Notes: generated from the sequence alone by a model not told the origin. DNA of 56,091 bases from CAYQTL01 sp964420405 (GCA_964420405.1 CAYQTL010000024.1:1-56091), one strand, 5' to 3'; positions 40,981 through 50,260 are shown, counted from the stretch's first letter. Program-made: numbers and translations.

Positions 40981-41940
40981 CTACTCCGCCGCCGGCACGA
41001 TGCCGGGAATGCGGGCGGGCCGCTCGGCGAGGACGTCGAAGCTGCGCAGCACCTCCGCCTGGTCGACGCCCTCGGGCAGCATCATGTCCGGCAGCGGCGG
41101 CATCATCTCGACGTCGGGCTCGCGGCTGCCGAAGGTGTAGCGCGAGCCGCCGGCCTTCAGCGGCATGATCATGAGGCCGCTGAAGTCGATGCCGACGACA
41201 CCGGCGTTGAGGTCCGCGGTCTGCAGGTCGGTCATCAGGTCGGCGCCCGACACCACGACGACGTAGCTCCAATCGGCCTGCGCCGGGCCGCCGAAGAACG
41301 TGTCGGGAACCGTGAACTCGATCCGCGGACCCCGTACGTGCACCCGGCTCGGAAAGTAGATGTCGTCGGCCACGTCCACCGCGACCTGCTCCCTGGCGAC
41401 GTCGAGGTCCTCGCGACGCACGGTGCCCTTCTCCTGCTTGATCTCGCGCTTGGCGTCGGCGACCAGGATGCGGCGCAGCATGGCGCGGGCGGTGTCCGGC
41501 CGGGGCGTCAAGCAGATGGCCTTCTCCCAGGCGTGGTCGGGGTGGACCTCGGCGAGGCGACCCGGCAGCATCGCGACCCGGCCCGAGCCCGGCACGCGGT
41601 CGATGTCGACGTAGATGTCGACGTTGACGGTGTAGAAGCCGTGGCGGGCGATCTCGGTCAGCAGCAGGTAGCCGTCGGTCGGCCGCCGGACGGGTTCCTT
41701 GACGGGACGGGAGAAGGTCACCTGGAACTCGGTCCCGCCCCGCACCCGGGTCGCCCGCAGCTTGACGATGTCGAGGTCCGTGGGCTCGACGTCCTCGCCC
41801 TCCGGGTACAGGAAGGCGCCGTCGCCGTAGGCGTCTCCGGACGGGTCGGTGATGGTGAAGATCTCGTCCTTGGCCGCCGCGCCGCCGGCGGCGAGGGCCA
41901 GCAGGACGGTCAGGGCGGTGATGAGGCTCAGGCGGTGCAT
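40981..41940 (-). CDS. Secreted DOMON-like (glucodextranase C-terminal type) protein 2
   Basis: This 319-residue exported protein has a signal peptide (HRLSLITALTVLLALAAGGAAA) and begins KDEIFTITDPSGDAYGDGAFLYPEG, the opening of the glucodextranase C-terminal/DOMON-like beta-sandwich. It is paralogous to the gene at 44254: both share D(P)(S/T)GD, a YPxxxxxxPxDLDI-type strand and VDIDRVPGSGR/VDTDGKAGSGH. The middle is longer than in its paralogue, and the C-terminal 100 residues (DLMTDLQTADLNAGVVGIDFSG) are its own. No catalytic domain is present; I infer a periplasmic or surface glucan-binding role. It begins right after a strong hairpin with a T-tract (41955-41986). Confidence 0.8.
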   Translation of the reverse strand: MHRLSLITALTVLLALAAGGAAAKDEIFTITDPSGDAYGDGAFLYPEGEDVEPTDLDIVKLRATRVRGGTEFQVTFSRPVKEPVRRPTDGYLLLTEIARHGFYTVNVDIYVDIDRVPGSGRVAMLPGRLAEVHPDHAWEKAICLTPRPDTARAMLRRILVADAKREIKQEKGTVRREDLDVAREQVAVDVADDIYFPSRVHVRGPRIEFTVPDTFFGGPAQADWSYVVVVSGADLMTDLQTADLNAGVVGIDFSGLMIMPLKAGGSRYTFGSREPDVEMMPPLPDMMLPEGVDQAEVLRSFDVLAERPARIPGIVPAAE

Positions 41941-41954
41941 GGCTCCTCCCGTGG

Positions 41955-41986
41955 AAAAGGGGCACGGCGGCCGGCCGCCGTGCCCC
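41955..41986 (-). terminator. Perfect 28-bp palindrome plus T-tract inside the maltodextrin operon
   Basis: GGGGCACGGCGGCC is followed directly by its exact complement GGCCGCCGTGCCCC (41959-41986). On minus it is followed at once by TTTTCC and then the GGGAGGAG ribosome-binding site of the DOMON-like gene 2. It has all the parts of an intrinsic terminator, located after the outer-membrane barrel gene. It would lower expression of the last two genes relative to the first seven. Confidence 0.75.
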
Positions 41987-42013
41987 CCGAGTGTAGTCGA
42001 CGCCGACGTGCGA

Positions 42014-44227
42014 TCAGAAGGCGACCTTCATGAACGCCTTCAGCCGCTGGTGGTCGAAGTCCCTGGTCACGAGGCTGTTCCAGCCACCGAACCGGTTGAA
42101 GAAACCGAGCGTGCCTTCCCGGAAACCGATGTTGTTCTGGACGTCCTCGGTCGCCTCCGTCGGCACGAAACCGCCGCCGAAGTCCGGGTCGAACTCGCCC
42201 TGGATGTACTGCCAGATCAGCCCGAACTCCATCCCGGCAAGGAAGTACTTGACATGGAGGGACAGCTTGTCCTTGTCGTGCTGGCCGGAGGCCATCTCGT
42301 GGAGGTTGTACGCCTGCAGGGCGGTGTTGCCGTCCCACAGGTCGACGTCGAAGTGGTCCCAGGTCAGCGACGCGTACACCTCGTCGGTGAACTGGTAGCC
42401 CGCTCCGAGCTGCCACATGAAGTAGTCCATCTCGCGGTCGTCGTCGCGGACGTCGTCGAACGGCTTCCACTGGTAGCCGACCTCGCCGTTGGCGCCGGTG
42501 ATGACGCCCGGGTTGGAGTACCAGCCCGAGGTGGTGTACATGTTGACGCCGTCGTCGTAGTAGAAGTTCGGGACGTTGGCGCACGCCTGGCCGCCGCCGG
42601 GGCAGTCGCCCGGCTGGTACGGCAGGAACCGCGGGTCGGTCATGCGGTTGTCGGTCTCGTCGATCCACTTGAGCTTGCCGAACACCTCGAGGCCGTTGCC
42701 GACGTCGAAGTAGTAGTTGCCCTTCACCAGGTAGATCTCGGTCTCCTTGTCCTGGAACGGGGCGTAGGCGGTGCGGAAGTTGTGGCCGACGCCCATGTCG
42801 GACTCGTGGTTCGGGTAGGGCGAGTTGAGCCAGTCCTGGGTCGGACGGTCCCACGCCTGCCAGTTGGTGTTGTAGTCGATGTAGGTGTACTCGGCCGCCA
42901 GCTCGAGGTCGCCGATGACCCAGGTCGGAACCAGAGTGAAGCCCTTCCAGCCGATCGCGGTCTCGGCCAGGGGCTCGTCGAAGTCGGTGAACTCGTTGTC
43001 GACGTTGATCGTGGCCACCTGCTGGGCGTGGCCGTCCCAGCCGCCGAAGCCGATCCTCGTCTGGTTGCCGCCGAACACGCCGAACGACGAGTTGTCCGGG
43101 TCGGGCAGCGGATACGCGGCGTCAAAGCCCTCGGTCAGCAGCACGTCCGACTCGCGGCGCGCCGCCATCATCGAGACGTACTCCTCGCCGATGTCGAAGC
43201 CCTCGATGTTGAACGACAGGCCGATGCCGAACGGGTCGTTGAGGTCGACGTTCAGGCGCCAGGTGTCGTCCTCGAGGTTGCCGGCGGGCACCGGCGAGAA
43301 GCCGGACAGGCCGAATCCGCCGGGGGTGCCGAGAGTCGGGTCGGAGTCGGCGCTCGAGCGGTAGTAGCGGCCCGAGATGTCGACCGCTGAGGACGGGTGG
43401 ACGCCGAAGCGCACGCCGACGACGTTGTTGCGGAACCGGGTCCGGTAGTCGCGGCCGTCGTCCCAGTTCCAGTCCGCGCCGTCGACCTCGATGTCGTTGA
43501 CGTACTGGTAGATACCGGCGATGTCGAAGAGGTTCGACGGCTGGTAGGTGAGCTGCAGCGCGTAGGCCGCGTCGGCGGCGTTGAAGTCGCCGGTGGAGAA
43601 GTTCGGGCCGGCCCACAGCCGCGGCAGCGAGATGCGGGCGGCGTCGTAGCGCAACGTGCGCTCGAGGAAGCTGCCCTGGAACAGCAGGCCCGAGCCGTTG
43701 TCACGGTCGATGTAGCGGATCTTGCCGACCACGAACGGGTCGAACTGGCCCCAGTCGTTGGAGCCGATGGTGGCGGAGTCGAGCCAGCTGTAGCCCGGCG
43801 TCAGCCGCACGAACACGCCGCGCAGCTTCATGTACTGGGCCGAGCGGGAGTCGAACTCGCCGCAGTCGCCGCCGATGCAATCGCCGGTGCCGGGGGTGCC
43901 GACGCCGCCGCCGCCAAAGCCGCCGAAGTTGGTCCAGAAGTTCTGGTTGAAGCGCGCCTTGATGCGGCCGCCGATCTCCACCTGGTCGGACACCCGCGAG
44001 CCGAAGAACAGCTCGAACTCGGTGCCCTGGCCGTTGTCGCCGAACCCCTCGCCGGGGACGGTGGTGAAGTTGTACAGCGAGCCGTCGTAGCGCAGGTTGC
44101 CCCACAGCCACTTGGTGTAGATGTAGCCCGAGAGGTTGAGGCCCTCGTCCTGGGCCGACGCCACGCCGCCTCCGAAAGCCGCCACCACGGCGAGCACCGC
44201 CGCGACGGACAGGATCTTGAAACGCAT
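42014..44227 (-). CDS. Large outer-membrane beta-barrel, candidate maltodextrin porin
   Basis: This exported protein of 737 residues has a signal peptide (RFKILSVAAVLAVVAAFGGGVASA). The mature chain consists of alternating amphipathic strands from the start (LNLSGYIYTKWLWGNLRYDGSL), repeated FELFFGSRVSDQVEIGGRIKARF-type strands, acidic and Asn-rich loops, and a last strand ending in Phe (RLKAFMKVAF). Two pairs of Cys (CIGGDC, CPGGGQAC) sit in probable loops. No plug or TonB box is apparent, so it is not SusC/TonB-type. Operon position after the ABC permeases suggests passage of maltodextrins across the outer membrane; that function is inferred. Confidence 0.8.
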   Translation of the reverse strand: MRFKILSVAAVLAVVAAFGGGVASAQDEGLNLSGYIYTKWLWGNLRYDGSLYNFTTVPGEGFGDNGQGTEFELFFGSRVSDQVEIGGRIKARFNQNFWTNFGGFGGGGVGTPGTGDCIGGDCGEFDSRSAQYMKLRGVFVRLTPGYSWLDSATIGSNDWGQFDPFVVGKIRYIDRDNGSGLLFQGSFLERTLRYDAARISLPRLWAGPNFSTGDFNAADAAYALQLTYQPSNLFDIAGIYQYVNDIEVDGADWNWDDGRDYRTRFRNNVVGVRFGVHPSSAVDISGRYYRSSADSDPTLGTPGGFGLSGFSPVPAGNLEDDTWRLNVDLNDPFGIGLSFNIEGFDIGEEYVSMMAARRESDVLLTEGFDAAYPLPDPDNSSFGVFGGNQTRIGFGGWDGHAQQVATINVDNEFTDFDEPLAETAIGWKGFTLVPTWVIGDLELAAEYTYIDYNTNWQAWDRPTQDWLNSPYPNHESDMGVGHNFRTAYAPFQDKETEIYLVKGNYYFDVGNGLEVFGKLKWIDETDNRMTDPRFLPYQPGDCPGGGQACANVPNFYYDDGVNMYTTSGWYSNPGVITGANGEVGYQWKPFDDVRDDDREMDYFMWQLGAGYQFTDEVYASLTWDHFDVDLWDGNTALQAYNLHEMASGQHDKDKLSLHVKYFLAGMEFGLIWQYIQGEFDPDFGGGFVPTEATEDVQNNIGFREGTLGFFNRFGGWNSLVTRDFDHQRLKAFMKVAF

Positions 44228-44253
44228 GGTGGGGTCCTCCTTCCACCCGCGGC

Positions 44254-45066
44254 TCAGCGCCGCACCATCTTCAGGGTCGCCATCTCGACGGCGTTGCCCT
44301 CGTCGTCACACTCGTAGGCCAGCATCTCGTGCTGCAGCTCGACCTCCTCCGGCTTGCCCATCGCGTCGCCGGCGAGCACGTCCATCACGTGCGGGTCGCA
44401 GTCGTAGTCGGAGCCGCCGCCGAACCGGTGCTGGCCCTCGAACTCGTTGACCTTACGGGTCAGCAGGTCGCCCTTGTCGGGGAAGCCCTCGTTGGACTGC
44501 ATGATCACCTGCCAGCCCCAGGTCGACGGGTCGCCCTCGCCGATCTCGCTGGTCTTGACCGTCGCCGAGATCGTCTTGCCGCGGCCGGTGACGCGGTTCG
44601 GCACGATGATGTCGTCGGCCAGGGCGCCGGCCTTGGTGCGCACCTCCTGCTTGACGCGGGAGGAGGACTGGGGCGACAGGACGATGCAGGCGTCCCACTC
44701 GTGACCCTCGGCGAACGTCACGTTGGTGCCCGGCAGGCCCTCGGTGTGACCGCTGCCGGCCTTGCCGTCGGTGTCGACGAACACGAACACCATCTGCACG
44801 GCGAAGCCGGTGCCCATCCGCCACGGGTCGTCGAGCGACGCGGCCACGCCGACGTTGATGTCCAGCTTGCCGCCCTTGTCCTCCACCTCGAGCCCGGTCA
44901 GGTCGAACGACCCCGCGGTGTAGACCTGGTCGGTCGGGTAGACGTAGTCGCCGGGACCGTGATCGTCGCCGGTCGGGTCGGTGAGCTTGATGTCCTCTGC
45001 GCCGGCGGCGCCGGCGAGAACCAGCGCGGCCGCGAGGACCGCCATCACGCTCCAGTTCCTTCTCAT
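44254..45066 (-). CDS. Secreted DOMON-like (glucodextranase C-terminal type) protein 1
   Basis: This 270-residue exported protein has a signal peptide (RRNWSVMAVLAAALVLAGAAGA) and then EDIKLTDPTGDDHGPGDYVYPTDQVYTAGSFDLTGLEV, the characteristic start of the glucodextranase C-terminal-like, DOMON-like domain. FVFVDTDGKAGSGHTEGLPGTNV and WGWQVIMQSNEGFPD are conserved segments of the same fold. In enzymes this module is found behind a catalytic domain; here it stands alone in an operon for maltodextrin uptake, so it probably binds glucan in the periplasm or at the surface. It starts 37 bp after malG. Confidence 0.88.
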   Translation of the reverse strand: MRRNWSVMAVLAAALVLAGAAGAEDIKLTDPTGDDHGPGDYVYPTDQVYTAGSFDLTGLEVEDKGGKLDINVGVAASLDDPWRMGTGFAVQMVFVFVDTDGKAGSGHTEGLPGTNVTFAEGHEWDACIVLSPQSSSRVKQEVRTKAGALADDIIVPNRVTGRGKTISATVKTSEIGEGDPSTWGWQVIMQSNEGFPDKGDLLTRKVNEFEGQHRFGGGSDYDCDPHVMDVLAGDAMGKPEEVELQHEMLAYECDDEGNAVEMATLKMVRR

Positions 45067-45103
45067 CGGAAACCTCCTTTTCGGGCGTCGCCCGTGTCGA
45101 TCG

Positions 45104-45982
45104 TCATCCCTTGACGGCTCCGGCGGTCAGGCCGGAGATCAGGTAGCGTTGCAGGAACATGAACAGCAGCACGACCGGGATCGCCGCGATCAGCGCCCCG
45201 GCGGCGAAGTAACCCCACTGCTCGGAGAACCCGGAGACGAAGAACCGCAGGCCCACCGGCGCGGTGTACATCTCCTCCTGGTCGAGCAGCGTCAGGGCGA
45301 GCACGAACTCGTTCCACGCGGTCATGAACGAGAACAGGGCGGTGACCGCGACCGCGGGCTTGGCCAGCGGCAGCACGATACGCGTGAAGATCACCACCTG
45401 GGAGGCGCCGTCCATCAGGGCCGACTCCTCGAGGTCCCGGGGGATGGTGTCGAAGTACCCCTTCAGCATCCAGACGCAGAACGGGATCGCGGTGGTCGAG
45501 TACACCAGGATCAGACCGATGAAGCTCGAGCCGAGATTGAGCCACTTGACGATGATGATGTACAGCGGGATCAGCATCAGGACGCCCGGGAACATCTGGG
45601 ACACCAGGAACGACATCAGGCCGGCCCGGCGGCCGGGGAAGCGGAACCGCGAGAACGCGTAGCCCGCGGTCGACGCCAGGAACACGCCGACGACCGTGGT
45701 GGCGGCCGCCACGATCGCGCTGTTGAGAAGCCACCTGGCGAAGGGCTGCTCGGTGAACACGTCGACGAAGTTGGCGACCGACACCTCCTCCGGCCACGGC
45801 AGTACCGCCCGCAGCCGGTCGAGGGCCGTCGGGTCCGGAGGCAGCTCGACGAACGCCAGTACCTGCTGGCCCGAGAACGCCACCGTCAGCACCCACAGCA
45901 GGGGGTAGATCGCGAGGATCGTGAACGACACCAGGAAGACGTGCAACGGCCAGTGTGGCAGGTCGCCGGCGCGCGTGCTCAT
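45104..45982 (-). CDS. malG: Maltodextrin ABC transporter permease MalG
   Basis: This 292-residue inner-membrane permease has six hydrophobic segments. The EAA loop EESALMDGASQVVIFTRIVLPLAKPA is intact; it docks to the MalK ATPase. The preceding ARWLLNSAIVAAATTVVGVFLASTAGYAFSRFRF and the C-terminal LISGLTAGAVKG are typical of MalG (TAGAVKG is the near-universal MalG tail). ATG 45982 overlaps the malF stop by 4 bp. The length is standard. Confidence 0.95.
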   Translation of the reverse strand: MSTRAGDLPHWPLHVFLVSFTILAIYPLLWVLTVAFSGQQVLAFVELPPDPTALDRLRAVLPWPEEVSVANFVDVFTEQPFARWLLNSAIVAAATTVVGVFLASTAGYAFSRFRFPGRRAGLMSFLVSQMFPGVLMLIPLYIIIVKWLNLGSSFIGLILVYSTTAIPFCVWMLKGYFDTIPRDLEESALMDGASQVVIFTRIVLPLAKPAVAVTALFSFMTAWNEFVLALTLLDQEEMYTAPVGLRFFVSGFSEQWGYFAAGALIAAIPVVLLFMFLQRYLISGLTAGAVKG

Positions 45983-47901
45983 ATGCCCTCCGTCGCCCGC
46001 GTCACCCGGTTCTGCCAGATGCCGTACACGAGCAGGATGCCGAAGATGACGGTCGAGTAGGCGGCGGCGTAGCCGTAGCGGTACTGCTCGAACGCGATCT
46101 TGTACGCGTCGGTGATGAGGATCTCGGTCGAGCCGGCGGGCTCGCCCTGGGACACCAGGTACGGGATGTTGAACATGTTGAAGGTCCAGACCACCGACAG
46201 GATCACCGCGGGCACCAGCGCCGGTTTCAGCGACGGCAGGGTGATGCCGGTGAACTGCTGCCAGCGGGTGGCGCCGTCGACCCGCGCCGCCTCGTAGAGG
46301 TCGCCCGGGATCGACTGCAGCGCGCCGAGGGAGATCACCATCATGAACGGGAAGCTGAGCCAGCTGTTGGTGGCGAGGATCGTGACGAAGGACGTCAGCG
46401 GTCCTTCGAACCACGACACGGGCTCGCCGCCGAACACCTGCACGACCTGGTTGATGACGCCGAACTGCTTGTGGAACATGCCACGCCAGATCAGCGCCGT
46501 GATGTAGTTGGGCACCGCCCACGGCAGGATGAGCAGCACCCGGTACAAGGGCCGGAGTCGCAGCCCCTTGGTGTTGAGGATCAGAGCGAGGAAGAGCCCG
46601 ACGGTGACCCCGATCGAGACGTTGATCACCGTCCACGCGACGGTGAATGCCAGCGTCCAGTAGAAGTTGTTGAACTTCCAGTCGACACCGCCCTCCTCGT
46701 TGCGGTCGGCGACGTCGAAGTCGGACAGGATGTCGACGTAGTTGTCGACCCCCACCCAGATCTCCCACAGCGGCTTGCCTTCGTTGTAGATGTTCTTGTT
46801 GGTGAACGAGATCCCGATGCCGTACAGGAACGGGAAGAAGACCAGCACGAGCATCGCCACCAGTGCTGGGCTGGTGTAGGCGTACGCCTCGCGGTAGGTC
46901 CGCAGCGTGTCCCACGACCGGGCGGCGCCGCCGAGGCCGAAGAACAGCGCCACCGCCGCCGACAGGATCACCACCACCAGCACCCCGCGGCGGTAGGGGT
47001 CGCGGGCGTCCGCGAGGCCGGCCCGGAAGGCCGCGTCGTCGACCGTCGCGTCAGGCTCGAGCTCGCCCCGCGGCTGCCGCATCAGGTCCGTGTCCCACGT
47101 GCCGGGACGGACCTCGGCGTCGACCCCCTCTGCGGCGAGAGTGCGTTCGGCGAACGAACCGAGCGACCGGGCGGTCCCGGCGAGATCCTCGACCGCCGTC
47201 CGTGCGGCGTCGGAGACCCCGTTCCACCCGAGGTGGCCGAGCGCCGCGAGGGTCACCCCGAGCACCACCGCCGCCACGACCGCGGCGGCCGCCGGCCGCT
47301 CCGCGAGGAACCGGCCGACCAGGGCGAACACGCCCACCGGCACCGCCACCGCGAGCACGATCCACAGCAGCGTCGGCTTCGGCGCGTCCGGCGACGGCAC
47401 GTACTCTGCCGCCACCATCCCGACGACCTCGCCGTCGACCTCGATCGGCGCGCCCAGCCGCACGACGCCGCGCTCGCGCAACGGCTCGACGAGCAGCTCC
47501 TCCCTGGCCGGATTGGCGGGGTCGCGGTTGTTCTCGACCGCCGCCCGCAGCGCCTGGGCGGCGTCGAACAGCGGCTTCTCGTCGCGCTGGAGCCGCCTCG
47601 GGGCGGCGTTCTCGCCCGTGTCGGCGGGCGCCGTCGAAGCGAGCAGCTCGCGGCCCTCGATCACCTGGATCGAGCGCAGCATCTCCGAGCCGGTCGGATA
47701 GTCGGCCACCGCTTCGCGGACCGCCTCGGCGTCCTCGCCGAGATGGCCCACGACCTCGGCGAGCATGTTCAGGCGCAGCCGGGCCTCGCGCTCCTCGACG
47801 GCGGCCAGCTGGAACCCCCTGGCGCTCATGTCCAGGTACCAGACCGCGACCCCGCCGAGGAGGCCGGCGACGATCAACCCGATCAGGAACCGCCGAGGCA
47901 T
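45979..47901 (-). CDS. malF: MalF-type ABC permease with N-terminal membrane sensor-like extension
   Basis: The C-terminal 300 residues (from about 341, YTSPALVAMLVLVFFPFLYGIGISF) are a normal MalF permease, including GVDNYVDIL, the MFNIPYLVSQG segment and the EAA loop YEAARVDGATRWQQFTGITLP. In front are about 340 additional residues. Helix 1 is at 5-24. An extracytoplasmic domain (about 25-175) contains VIEGRELLAST, then VRLGAPIEVDGEVVGMVAAEYVP, like the beta-sheet of Cache domains. Two helices lie at about 177-222, a second soluble loop at about 225-303, and a further helix at 306-326. No HAMP or kinase part is present. The start ATG 47901 is 13 bp after malE. Confidence 0.9.
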   Translation of the reverse strand: MPRRFLIGLIVAGLLGGVAVWYLDMSARGFQLAAVEEREARLRLNMLAEVVGHLGEDAEAVREAVADYPTGSEMLRSIQVIEGRELLASTAPADTGENAAPRRLQRDEKPLFDAAQALRAAVENNRDPANPAREELLVEPLRERGVVRLGAPIEVDGEVVGMVAAEYVPSPDAPKPTLLWIVLAVAVPVGVFALVGRFLAERPAAAAVVAAVVLGVTLAALGHLGWNGVSDAARTAVEDLAGTARSLGSFAERTLAAEGVDAEVRPGTWDTDLMRQPRGELEPDATVDDAAFRAGLADARDPYRRGVLVVVILSAAVALFFGLGGAARSWDTLRTYREAYAYTSPALVAMLVLVFFPFLYGIGISFTNKNIYNEGKPLWEIWVGVDNYVDILSDFDVADRNEEGGVDWKFNNFYWTLAFTVAWTVINVSIGVTVGLFLALILNTKGLRLRPLYRVLLILPWAVPNYITALIWRGMFHKQFGVINQVVQVFGGEPVSWFEGPLTSFVTILATNSWLSFPFMMVISLGALQSIPGDLYEAARVDGATRWQQFTGITLPSLKPALVPAVILSVVWTFNMFNIPYLVSQGEPAGSTEILITDAYKIAFEQYRYGYAAAYSTVIFGILLVYGIWQNRVTRATEGI

Positions 47902-47914
47902 GGCACTCGTCCGC

Positions 47915-49129
47915 TTACTGCCGCAGCTTTGCGATGCGCTCCACGACCTCCTTCTGGGCCTGGTCGAGAGCGCTCTCGGGCGACGCGGAGCCGCGCACCG
48001 CCGCGTTCATGGCGGTCGTGGCGGGGGACCAGACCATCGTCATCTCGGGGACGTTCGGCATCGGGACCGCCTTCTCGACCTGGGCGCGGAACGCCGACAG
48101 CACCGGGTCCGCGGCGACCTTCGCGTTGTCGTAGACGGCGGCGTTCGCCGGCGTCTGGCGGCCCTCGAGGGCCATGACCGTGCCCGCCTCCTCACCGGTG
48201 AGGAAGACGACGAAGTCGAACGCCTCGTCGTGGTGCTGCGACGGCTTCGAGATGTAGACGCCCTCGACCGTCATCCACGGCCGCATCGGCGCGCCGCCGG
48301 CCTCGTCGATGGTGGGCAGAAGCGCGAGGCCGACGTCGATGTCCTCGCCGATCTCGCCGAGGAACCACGGTCCCGAGAACACCATCGCCGCGTTGCCGCC
48401 GTTGAACAGCGAGTTGATGAGCGCGGTGGACGGCTCCTGGGGCACGAAGCCCTGCCCGATCCAGCCGAGCAGGTACTCGAGCGCCTTCACGTTGGCGGGC
48501 TGGTTGACCACGGGCTGGCCCTCGGCGTTGAACACGCCGCCGCCGAAACCGTTCTGCAGCGCCGCGTGGTAGTAGTAGTCCGCGTAGGGGTACGCGAGCC
48601 CGAACCTGCCCACGGCGGCGTTGGTCAGGGACTTCGCCACCTTGACGAGCTCGCCGGTGGTCTTCGGCGGCTCCGACAGCAGCTTCTTGTTGTAGATCAG
48701 GGTGATGCACTTGTAGTTCAGCGGCAGGCCCCAGATCGTCCCCTGGTAGGTCATGGCCTGCATGGTGCTGTCCAGGAACCGGCCGGTGGTCTCCTGGTCG
48801 AGGAAGAAGTCCAGCGGCTCGATGGTGTTGCCGGCCTCGACCCAGCCCCCCATCCGGTCCTGGGCGAAGATGAAGACGTCCGGTCCCTTGCCCCGTGGGA
48901 CCGCGGCCGTGATCTTGTCGGCGTAGGCGTCGTACGGCACTGCCAGGGTCTTGACGGTGACGCCCTCGGTGCGGTCGGAGTACATCTTCGCGACCTTCTC
49001 GAACGCCGCCTTCTCGCCGCCGCGGTAGCCGTGCCAGACCACCAGCTCGACGTCCGCCGCGTCCGCCGCGGACCCGGCGGCCAGCGCCGCCGCCACGATC
49101 CACACCGTGATGGAAAGCTGTCTGCGCAT
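47915..49129 (-). CDS. malE: Maltodextrin-binding protein MalE
   Basis: This 404-residue periplasmic substrate-binding protein belongs to the MalE/extracellular solute-binding family 1. A signal peptide (RRQLSITVWIVAAALAAGSAADA) is followed by VELVVWHGYRGGEKAAFEKVAKMY. Later come IWGLPLNYKCITLIYNKKLL and NGGNAAMVFSGPWFLGEIGE, the last being a family signature. There is no lipobox, so it is soluble in the periplasm. AGGAGG lies 7 nt before ATG 49129, which is preferred over GTG 49150. It is encoded between malK and malF. Confidence 0.95.
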   Translation of the reverse strand: MRRQLSITVWIVAAALAAGSAADAADVELVVWHGYRGGEKAAFEKVAKMYSDRTEGVTVKTLAVPYDAYADKITAAVPRGKGPDVFIFAQDRMGGWVEAGNTIEPLDFFLDQETTGRFLDSTMQAMTYQGTIWGLPLNYKCITLIYNKKLLSEPPKTTGELVKVAKSLTNAAVGRFGLAYPYADYYYHAALQNGFGGGVFNAEGQPVVNQPANVKALEYLLGWIGQGFVPQEPSTALINSLFNGGNAAMVFSGPWFLGEIGEDIDVGLALLPTIDEAGGAPMRPWMTVEGVYISKPSQHHDEAFDFVVFLTGEEAGTVMALEGRQTPANAAVYDNAKVAADPVLSAFRAQVEKAVPMPNVPEMTMVWSPATTAMNAAVRGSASPESALDQAQKEVVERIAKLRQ

Positions 49130-49146
49130 TCCGTCCCTCCTTGTCG

Positions 49147-50241
49147 TCACACGTCGAGGCGCTTCTCGGTGCTCGCGTCGAAAAGCTGCACCGCGTCCAG
49201 GCGGACCGCCAGCTCGAGCTTCTCGCCGATCTCCGGGAACTCGCGGGGACCGAGCTTGGCGGTGACCATCTGATCCTCCATCCGGCCGTACACCACGACC
49301 TCGTCGCCGAGCGGCTCGACCAGCTCGACCTCGATCGTGATCCTCGCGGTCGGCGAGTCGGCGTCCTCCTCCGGCAGACCGATCGCCTCCGGCCGCACGC
49401 CGACCACGATCTCCCGGCCGTCCATCTCCTTCGTCTGCGGGTGGTAGCGCTCCGGGACCGGCAGCTCGCCGCCGCCCAGGTCCACCGCGCGGCCGCCCGA
49501 GGTCAGAGTGCCGCGCACCAGGTTCATGGGAGGCGTGCCGATGAACGCCGCCACGAACAGGTTGGCCGGCTCCTCGTAGACCTCCAGCGGGGTGCCCACC
49601 TGCTGCAGCACGCCGTTGTGGAGGATCGCGATCCGGTGGCCCATGGTCATGGCCTCGATCTGGTCGTGGGTGACGTAGACCGTGGTCGTCTTGAGCCGCT
49701 TCTGCAGCTTCGTGATCTCGGCACGCATCTGCACCCGCAGCTTGGCGTCGAGGTTCGACAGCGGCTCGTCGAAAAGGAACACCGACGGCTTGCGGACGAT
49801 CGCCCGACCGACGGCGACGCGCTGGCGTTGACCGCCGGACAGCTGGCGCGGCTTGCGGTCGAGCAGGTGGCTGATGTCGAGGATCTCGGCCGCCTCGTTC
49901 ACCAGCCGGTCCATCTCCTCGCGGGGGACCTTGCGGATCTTCAGCCCGAACTCGAGGTTCTGGCGGACCGACATGTGGGGGTACAGGGCATAGCTCTGGA
50001 ACACCATCGCGATGTCACGGCTCTTGGGTGGCAGGTCGTTGACGACCGTTCCGTCGATGGTGATCTCGCCGCCCGTGATCTCCTCCAGGCCGGCCAGCAT
50101 CCGCAGCAGGGTCGACTTGCCGCAGCCCGACGGACCGACGAGGACCATGAACTCCTCGTCGGCGATGTCGAGGTCGAGCCCCTCGATCACGCGGACGTCG
50201 CCGAACGACTTGTCGACCCTCTTGAACCTGACCTCGGCCAT
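49147..50241 (-). CDS. malK: Maltodextrin ABC transporter ATPase MalK
   Basis: This 364-residue ATPase has Walker A GPSGCGKST, a Q-loop in VFQSYALYPHMSV, signature LSGGQRQRVAVGRA, Walker B VFLFDEPLSNLDAKLR and H-loop VTHDQ. A C-terminal OB/TOBE regulatory domain of about 120 residues (PPMNLVRGTLTSGG, VVGVRPEAIGLPEED) is present, as in MalK/UgpC that energise oligosaccharide uptake. It energises the MalF/MalG pair encoded downstream. The start ATG 50241 follows the GH13 lipoprotein gene by 19 bp. Confidence 0.96.
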   Translation of the reverse strand: MAEVRFKRVDKSFGDVRVIEGLDLDIADEEFMVLVGPSGCGKSTLLRMLAGLEEITGGEITIDGTVVNDLPPKSRDIAMVFQSYALYPHMSVRQNLEFGLKIRKVPREEMDRLVNEAAEILDISHLLDRKPRQLSGGQRQRVAVGRAIVRKPSVFLFDEPLSNLDAKLRVQMRAEITKLQKRLKTTTVYVTHDQIEAMTMGHRIAILHNGVLQQVGTPLEVYEEPANLFVAAFIGTPPMNLVRGTLTSGGRAVDLGGGELPVPERYHPQTKEMDGREIVVGVRPEAIGLPEEDADSPTARITIEVELVEPLGDEVVVYGRMEDQMVTAKLGPREFPEIGEKLELAVRLDAVQLFDASTEKRLDV

Positions 50242-50260
50242 CGCAGTGCCCCTCCCGCCG

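Noticed and set aside
42014..44227. TonB-dependent (SusC-like) receptor
   Set aside because: No plug domain or TonB box is visible at the N-terminus of the mature protein; the chain begins directly with barrel strands.
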